From: Pontibacter actiniarum
Lineage (GTDB): Bacteria > Bacteroidota > Bacteroidia > Cytophagales > Hymenobacteraceae
Direction of reading: 5' to 3'
Length of the DNA stretch: 64,000 nt
Assembly (NCBI RefSeq): GCF_003585765.1
Contig: NZ_CP021235.1
Span: 1,984,001 to 2,048,000, forward strand
Part shown: piece after piece, positions 59,536 through 64,000 of the stretch
Layout: every line of letters begins with the position of its first letter
Position numbering within the stretch: position 1 is the stretch's first letter
Program-made: the position numbers and the translations under genes
The notes under the pieces: model-generated
The model's database searches: none
Told to the model about the DNA's origin: nothing
The model's input: only the letters and a program-made list of their open reading frames with translations

Positions 59536-60291
59536 CTATCTATCCCGATATAAGTTAGTGCCAAAGCTAGTGTCTTGGTCACCCCGCAACACCAGGCTGT
59601 AGACTCTGCCTGCAATAGGCGAAAAGCTCGAGGTCGCTTGAAGTACAGTTGTTTCTCCATCGACAGTAAACTCCACCACATAGCTGCCATTAGGCTCAAA
59701 GGCAACATATTCTGAATGCTCTTTGAAAGCAACGTTATCGCCAAGAGGTATTCTCTGCTCCGCACTTTCCGAAGTAGCCTCTTTCACAAGCACTGCGTCA
59801 ATCTCATGGGTATCATCCTGCAAAATATTAACGAAGCGCAGGTATGCTTTGCTATAGTCTAAGGCCGGTACCTCATCCTCTACAACATAGTTCTCAAAAG
59901 AACTTTCGCCTAACAGGTAAACTGTGTAAAACTCTCCATCCGCAAGTGTCGGGCTAGAGCTAGCAACGACAGCGTTATTCAGGCCCAAAGCCTGAAGCGT
60001 TTGGTTTCCAGCAGCGACATTGGCGTAACCATAAGTGCTAGGGAAGATAGAGTTGCCCCCGGTAAATACAATACCCTGTACCTCTCCGGCAGTATTAGCA
60101 GGAACTGCCGAGATTTTAGTGCTACCCAAATAGTAGTTCACAGCTGGTGCATCTGGTGCTGCATGTACAAACTTAATATAAGCGCCTGTACTTGCCGGCT
60201 CGTTGAAATCTTCGATAGCGTTCTCTTCGCACGAGCCCAACATTAGCCCCGCAGACAGTACCGCAAATGATTTGATAAATATATTCTTCAT
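59536..60291 (-). CDS. DUF4397 domain lipoprotein
   Basis: A 251-residue surface or periplasmic lipoprotein. The signal peptide has lipobox MLGSC (Cys near 21). The DUF4397 block is IKFVHAAPDAPAVNYYLG near 38-55, and a second similar beta-rich half follows (YLRFVNILQDDTHEIDAVLV near 145-165). DUF4397 is an Ig-like domain of unknown role, frequent in secreted Bacteroidota proteins. It is the third gene after SusC and SusD in the same direction (12 bases after the SusD stop), so it is probably an accessory binding protein of that uptake system. Confidence 0.88.
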   Translation of the reverse strand: MKNIFIKSFAVLSAGLMLGSCEENAIEDFNEPASTGAYIKFVHAAPDAPAVNYYLGSTKISAVPANTAGEVQGIVFTGGNSIFPSTYGYANVAAGNQTLQALGLNNAVVASSSPTLADGEFYTVYLLGESSFENYVVEDEVPALDYSKAYLRFVNILQDDTHEIDAVLVKEATSESAEQRIPLGDNVAFKEHSEYVAFEPNGSYVVEFTVDGETTVLQATSSFSPIAGRVYSLVLRGDQDTSFGTNLYRDR

Positions 60292-60303
60292 TGATATCTC
60301 TGA

Positions 60304-61968
60304 TTACTGTTTGCTAAACCACATTTCGTATGTATGATAGTCTGGCTCCTGACCACCGATTTTATCAAGGGATGCTTCGTTCCACATGTACTCGGAGTTG
60401 TATCGAGGGCGGAAACGGTAAGCTGGCTTACCTTGGTTTGGTCCGTAGAAAGTCTCAGGAAGTTCAAACCCGGCAAAAACATTGTTTGCAGGGTTGGCGT
60501 CTACCGCTCCATCTTCATTTTCGATGTAATGATATCTTCTCAGGTCAGACCACGTCTCAATAAAGCCCCATCCCCACTGAGCGATATACTTCTGCAGCAT
60601 GATCTTCTGCAAAGTAAGCTCTGCGGCAGTGCTTGGCACTAATTCCTCACTGGCAAGGTACTCTTTGCGACGCTCTTCAAACACAGCTACTTCATCTTCC
60701 GGAGTAGAAGAGTCATTTGTCACAAAGGTCTTCACAAAGTTCATGTGGGCATTGACACCTTTCGTGTAAGCATCCAACGCCGTCGCCTTCTCTCCCTTTA
60801 TGTAGGCCGCCTCAGCTTTAATAAACTGCAGCTGCGCATAGGTCATAATTGGGAAGCGGGCGTTGTTACCAAACAGGTACTTATTTGGTGTAGAGGAGGC
60901 AACGTTATCTGTTGCTGTATTCCACAGGTTACGCGGACGCTCATTTACTACCGAGTATTCAGAAACACCAACAGACGGTGTTACGCCACGGTACTGTCCA
61001 TCATTTGCTGGTGCCAGCATAACCGGCAGTCGAGGGTCTTTCAGGTGCTGCTCCGTAAACACAGGGTCCTCACCAACCAGGCTAGGATCGTTTAGCACTG
61101 GGTTTGAACCATCCAGAAGGCTGACAATAAACTTAGACTGACGGTACGGGTTCAGGTTTCCTCGGCGCGGACCAAAGAAGTTCGTGTCAGAGCTTACTGC
61201 GCCCTCAAAACGAACTGATGCATCATCCGCATTGCTTTGCAGTGCCTTGTCTACATACTCTATTACTTTATCAGGGTTAAAGTTTGACTTGTTGGTAAGG
61301 CGGCTCTCATTGATAGCCAGCAAACCATACGCAAAACGAAGCCACTTCTCGCGGTCACCGTTATAAATCAGGTCGCCTTGGCCTAACGTGGTACCCACTT
61401 TACCATCGGTACGCTCTAAATTTTCGATAGCGAGCATTGCCAGACGTCTTACCTCCTCATAAACATACTCCTGTGAATCATAATCAAAAGTAGTACGCCC
61501 TGGCTCAAAAGCCTGCTTCACAACAATCTCACCATGGTAGTCGGTCAGCATCTGCCATCCAAAAGCTCGCAGCACATAGCCAACACCCACAAAGTCCCAA
61601 CGCTCTTCCTCTTGTGCCTTTGTGATCATGTCCGTAAGGTTTACACCCATCGTCCAATACACCGATCGCCACAACTGGCCCGCTGCATCACTACCTGTAG
61701 CATATCCATGACGATCCCATGTCAGGTCAGCATCCCGGTAGTTCCAGTTCTGAATATAACGGCCAAGGTATCGTGCATCATACTGCATACCAAGCACGAG
61801 TTCAGACTGTATTGCTGGCAAGTATAAATGCGGCGCTACCACTTGGTCTGGACCATTGGGGTTGGTGTTTACGTCCAGATAGCTTTCACAGCCTGTCGTA
61901 ACTAATGTGCCTGCAGCAAACAGGGAGGCACACACTATTTTTTTGAAGTAATTATATTTCGTTTTCAT
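60304..61968 (-). CDS. SusD/RagB-like surface lipoprotein (SusD-like_2 type)
   Basis: A 554-residue lipoprotein with lipobox TTGC (Cys near 27) followed by ESYLDVNTNPNGPDQVVAPH, the hallmark start of SusD-like_2 proteins. Helical TPR-type blocks include GVGYVLRAFGWQMLTDYHGE near 140-158 and FIETWSDLRRYHYIEN near 480. It lies 11 bases after the SusC stop and 12 bases before the DUF4397 gene, so the three are one operon. It binds the substrate at the surface. No enzyme gene in the window identifies the substrate. Confidence 0.94.
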   Translation of the reverse strand: MKTKYNYFKKIVCASLFAAGTLVTTGCESYLDVNTNPNGPDQVVAPHLYLPAIQSELVLGMQYDARYLGRYIQNWNYRDADLTWDRHGYATGSDAAGQLWRSVYWTMGVNLTDMITKAQEEERWDFVGVGYVLRAFGWQMLTDYHGEIVVKQAFEPGRTTFDYDSQEYVYEEVRRLAMLAIENLERTDGKVGTTLGQGDLIYNGDREKWLRFAYGLLAINESRLTNKSNFNPDKVIEYVDKALQSNADDASVRFEGAVSSDTNFFGPRRGNLNPYRQSKFIVSLLDGSNPVLNDPSLVGEDPVFTEQHLKDPRLPVMLAPANDGQYRGVTPSVGVSEYSVVNERPRNLWNTATDNVASSTPNKYLFGNNARFPIMTYAQLQFIKAEAAYIKGEKATALDAYTKGVNAHMNFVKTFVTNDSSTPEDEVAVFEERRKEYLASEELVPSTAAELTLQKIMLQKYIAQWGWGFIETWSDLRRYHYIENEDGAVDANPANNVFAGFELPETFYGPNQGKPAYRFRPRYNSEYMWNEASLDKIGGQEPDYHTYEMWFSKQ

Positions 61969-61979
61969 TCTTTTCTAGT

Positions 61980-64000
61980 TTAGAAGCCTACTCTCACACC
62001 AAAGTTCACTCCGATCGGCATTGGGAAGTTACCGTAGTCGAAACCAACACCCCCGCTACCTCCAACTGCAGCAGAGTTACCATTCACCACTGGGTCCAGG
62101 CCAGAATAATTCGTCAGGATAAACAAGTCGGTGGCAGTAACGAAAACGCTGCCTGACTTAATGAACTTAACACGGCTCAGCAGGTCTGAGTCCAGGTTAT
62201 AGTTCAGCGTCACATCACGAAGACGCACCCAGTTGATATCCTTCTCAATAAAGTTAACCTCTGGCAGACCATAAGAAGTAGACCAGTAGTTCATGTCACG
62301 TGAAGGATCTATCACTTTCGTGTTCGGCGTTGGGTTGGCCGTGTTTTCCAGACCGTCTTTCATCACGCCGTCAAATACAACCGGTGTCTCACGATCCAAC
62401 GTTCTCATGCTCAGGCCACGGGCAGTTAACAGGTGCTCCGTTGCATTGTAGATATCGCCGCCCTTTCTAAAGTCGAGCAGGAAGCTCAAAGACATGTTTT
62501 TATAAGTGAAAGAGTTTGTCAGACCAACCGTGAAGTCCGGCTGTCTGTTACCAACAATCTTCCACTCCGTCAGGTCACGCAGAGGATAGCCAGTGTTCGG
62601 GTCAATCAGTACTTGTCCGGCATCATTGTACTGATAATCGAAGCCGGTAAGTGTTGTCAGCGGGCCGCCGATAACCGAACCGTTACGTACGTTGCCATAC
62701 AACCACGTATCCGACATGTAGAACTCATTTACCCCTGTCGGAAGTGAGATCAACTCGCTCCAAAGGTGTGTAAAGTTTGCCAGCACATCCCACGTAAAGT
62801 CCGTGTTCACAACAGGAGAGGCGTTAAGCTGCAGCTCAATACCCTCTGTCCTCATTTTACCAGCGTTAAATGCCTGCAGAATAAACCCTGTGGCGTAGCT
62901 TAGGCGCATATCCTGCACAATCTGATCTTCTGACAGCTTGTTAAAGTAGGTTGCATCAATGCCCAGGCGGTTTCCAGAGAACTTCAGTTCAGTACCAAAC
63001 TCATAAGAAGTGGTCATTTCCGGTCTGAGGTTTGGACTAGGGCCAGTAAAGCCGTATCCGAAACCGCCACCTGTTGTGCTCTTAGGCTCCAGGAATGCAC
63101 GGATGCTGTACGGATTGGCATCTTTACCCACTCTTGCCCAAGACCCGCGAAGTTTACCATAGCTAAGAACGTTGTTAAAACCACGGAATGGCTCTAACTC
63201 AGTAAAAATAAAGCTAGTGCTTACTGAAGGATAGAAGAACGACCTGTTCTCAATTGGCAAGGTAGAGCTCCAGTCGTTACGGCCTGTTAAGGTTACGAAG
63301 AGAATATTATCGTAATCCATCGTCAGGTTACCAAACACGCCAATAAGGCGACGCTGAGACAGCCTGTTTCTTCCGCGGTGTGTTGTGTTGTCGGTATTTT
63401 CGATAGAGTACAGGTTTGGTGCCAGGAAGCGCTCACCGGTTACAGCTTGCGTATAGGTTTCCTGAGAGTTTACCGCGCTACCTATTTTAAGATTAGTGTT
63501 AAACTTATCATTGAAGAACGAACGGTTTACTTCTCCATAGTACTGCAGGTTGAAGTTACGTGTGTTGTCCAATGATTGGTCAAAAATACCACCACGTGAA
63601 TAGCCGTAGGCTGACTCAGGGTGACGGACCATGGTGATCTTACCTGAGGAGAAGTCGAAACCGGCGTTACCAACAAAACGCAGCCACTCTAAAGGCTCAA
63701 CCATCAGGCGAGCGTTTGTAATGTAGCGGTTGTTGATGTTGTTGATAGTGTTTTTGTTAACGTTAAAGAACGGGTTCTCGATCTCATTGTCCCCTGTGGA
63801 GTAAAACCGACGCTCGCCGTTCTCAGTCATGTAGATACTCGCATCGTCAGTCGTTGGCCAGGTAAGCAAGCCTAGCAGCGGGCCACCTGCGCCTTTGAAG
63901 GCTGAGCTGTTATCTGTGTAAGTATAGGCAAAGGTCAGGTCAGCAGAGATGTACTTGTTCATTTCTGCTGTTACGGCAGAAGACAGGTTGAACTTCGTAA
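61980..64000 (-). CDS. SusC/RagA TonB-linked outer-membrane transporter, 5' end cut by window
   Basis: The frame is open to the right edge, so 673 C-terminal residues are visible: only part of the barrel. Barrel blocks typical of SusC are present, such as LSYGKLRGSWARVGKDANPY near the middle, SYEFGTELKFSGNRLGIDAT, GIELQLNASPVVNTDFTWDV and the C-terminal IGVNFGVRVGF ending in Phe. The ATG at 63962 is internal, not the start. It pairs with the SusD 11 bases downstream. Plug domain and signal peptide lie outside the window. Confidence 0.93.
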   Translation of the reverse strand, partial: TKFNLSSAVTAEMNKYISADLTFAYTYTDNSSAFKGAGGPLLGLLTWPTTDDASIYMTENGERRFYSTGDNEIENPFFNVNKNTINNINNRYITNARLMVEPLEWLRFVGNAGFDFSSGKITMVRHPESAYGYSRGGIFDQSLDNTRNFNLQYYGEVNRSFFNDKFNTNLKIGSAVNSQETYTQAVTGERFLAPNLYSIENTDNTTHRGRNRLSQRRLIGVFGNLTMDYDNILFVTLTGRNDWSSTLPIENRSFFYPSVSTSFIFTELEPFRGFNNVLSYGKLRGSWARVGKDANPYSIRAFLEPKSTTGGGFGYGFTGPSPNLRPEMTTSYEFGTELKFSGNRLGIDATYFNKLSEDQIVQDMRLSYATGFILQAFNAGKMRTEGIELQLNASPVVNTDFTWDVLANFTHLWSELISLPTGVNEFYMSDTWLYGNVRNGSVIGGPLTTLTGFDYQYNDAGQVLIDPNTGYPLRDLTEWKIVGNRQPDFTVGLTNSFTYKNMSLSFLLDFRKGGDIYNATEHLLTARGLSMRTLDRETPVVFDGVMKDGLENTANPTPNTKVIDPSRDMNYWSTSYGLPEVNFIEKDINWVRLRDVTLNYNLDSDLLSRVKFIKSGSVFVTATDLFILTNYSGLDPVVNGNSAAVGGSGGVGFDYGNFPMPIGVNFGVRVGF

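Noticed and set aside
1..64000. tRNA, rRNA, CRISPR arrays, insertion sequences, prophage
   Set aside because: I looked for T-loop and anticodon-stem patterns, direct repeat arrays, transposase motifs and flanking inverted repeats and found none that I could support.

Overview
The window looks like chromosome of a Bacteroidota bacterium, most likely order Cytophagales and close to Pontibacter/Hymenobacteraceae (inference from gene content and style, not from a marker gene). The evidence is two SusC/SusD outer-membrane pairs, promoters of the TAnnTTTG (-7) type, few Shine-Dalgarno sequences, many lipoproteins and GC-rich coding DNA. I found no rRNA, tRNA, CRISPR array, insertion sequence or phage gene. 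It reads as core chromosome with nutrient-uptake loci.

Layout. 1-8.4 kb: a cut histidine phosphatase, D-lactate dehydrogenase, a DinB-fold protein, a PAPS cassette (sulfotransferase, cysC, cysQ), glgX and an MpaB-like oxygenase. 8.4-17.4 kb: K+/H+ antiporter, class A PBP, thioesterase, S1/P1 nuclease, purine permease and a coiled-coil membrane protein. 17.5-24.4 kb: an RDD gene divergent from a tightly overlapping SpoIIM / membrane protein / DUF4129 / DUF4350 / MoxR / DUF58 operon. 24.5-26.3 kb: an NhaC-family transporter behind a long leader that carries what I read as a SAM-I riboswitch followed by a cysteine-rich leader peptide. 26.3-35.3 kb: cell-wall genes (amidase, serine hydrolase, NlpC/P60 peptidase, dipeptide epimerase with an overlapping BioF-like enzyme, PBP4) and a DUF819 membrane protein. 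35.6-44.1 kb: SusC/SusD, a ROK regulator and a NagB-deacetylase fusion. 44.2-50.7 kb: a tripartite RND efflux operon and a small membrane protein. 51.1-59.3 kb: a NagZ-serine hydrolase fusion, a GHL10 hydrolase, a GH9 glucanase whose frame runs into a polysaccharide deacetylase through a dnaX-like slippery site, and a second amidase lipoprotein. 59.5-64 kb: DUF4397 lipoprotein, SusD and a cut SusC.

How the genes fit together. Peptidoglycan synthesis, trimming and recycling dominate: PBP1A, PBP4, two amidases, NagZ, an NlpC/P60 endopeptidase, L-Ala-D/L-Glu epimerase, NagB and a ROK regulator. A second theme is glycan uptake and breakdown through SusC/D, GH9/CE4, GHL10 and GlgX. A third is sulfur: PAPS making and use at 2.4-5 kb, and the riboswitch-controlled transporter near 25 kb.

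The signals I rate highest are the A AAA AAG frameshift site joining GH9 to the deacetylase (56735-56741), the SAM-I-like riboswitch plus poly-Cys leader peptide (25990-26190), and a strong over-representation of the heptamer AAGTATA/TATACTT across the window.
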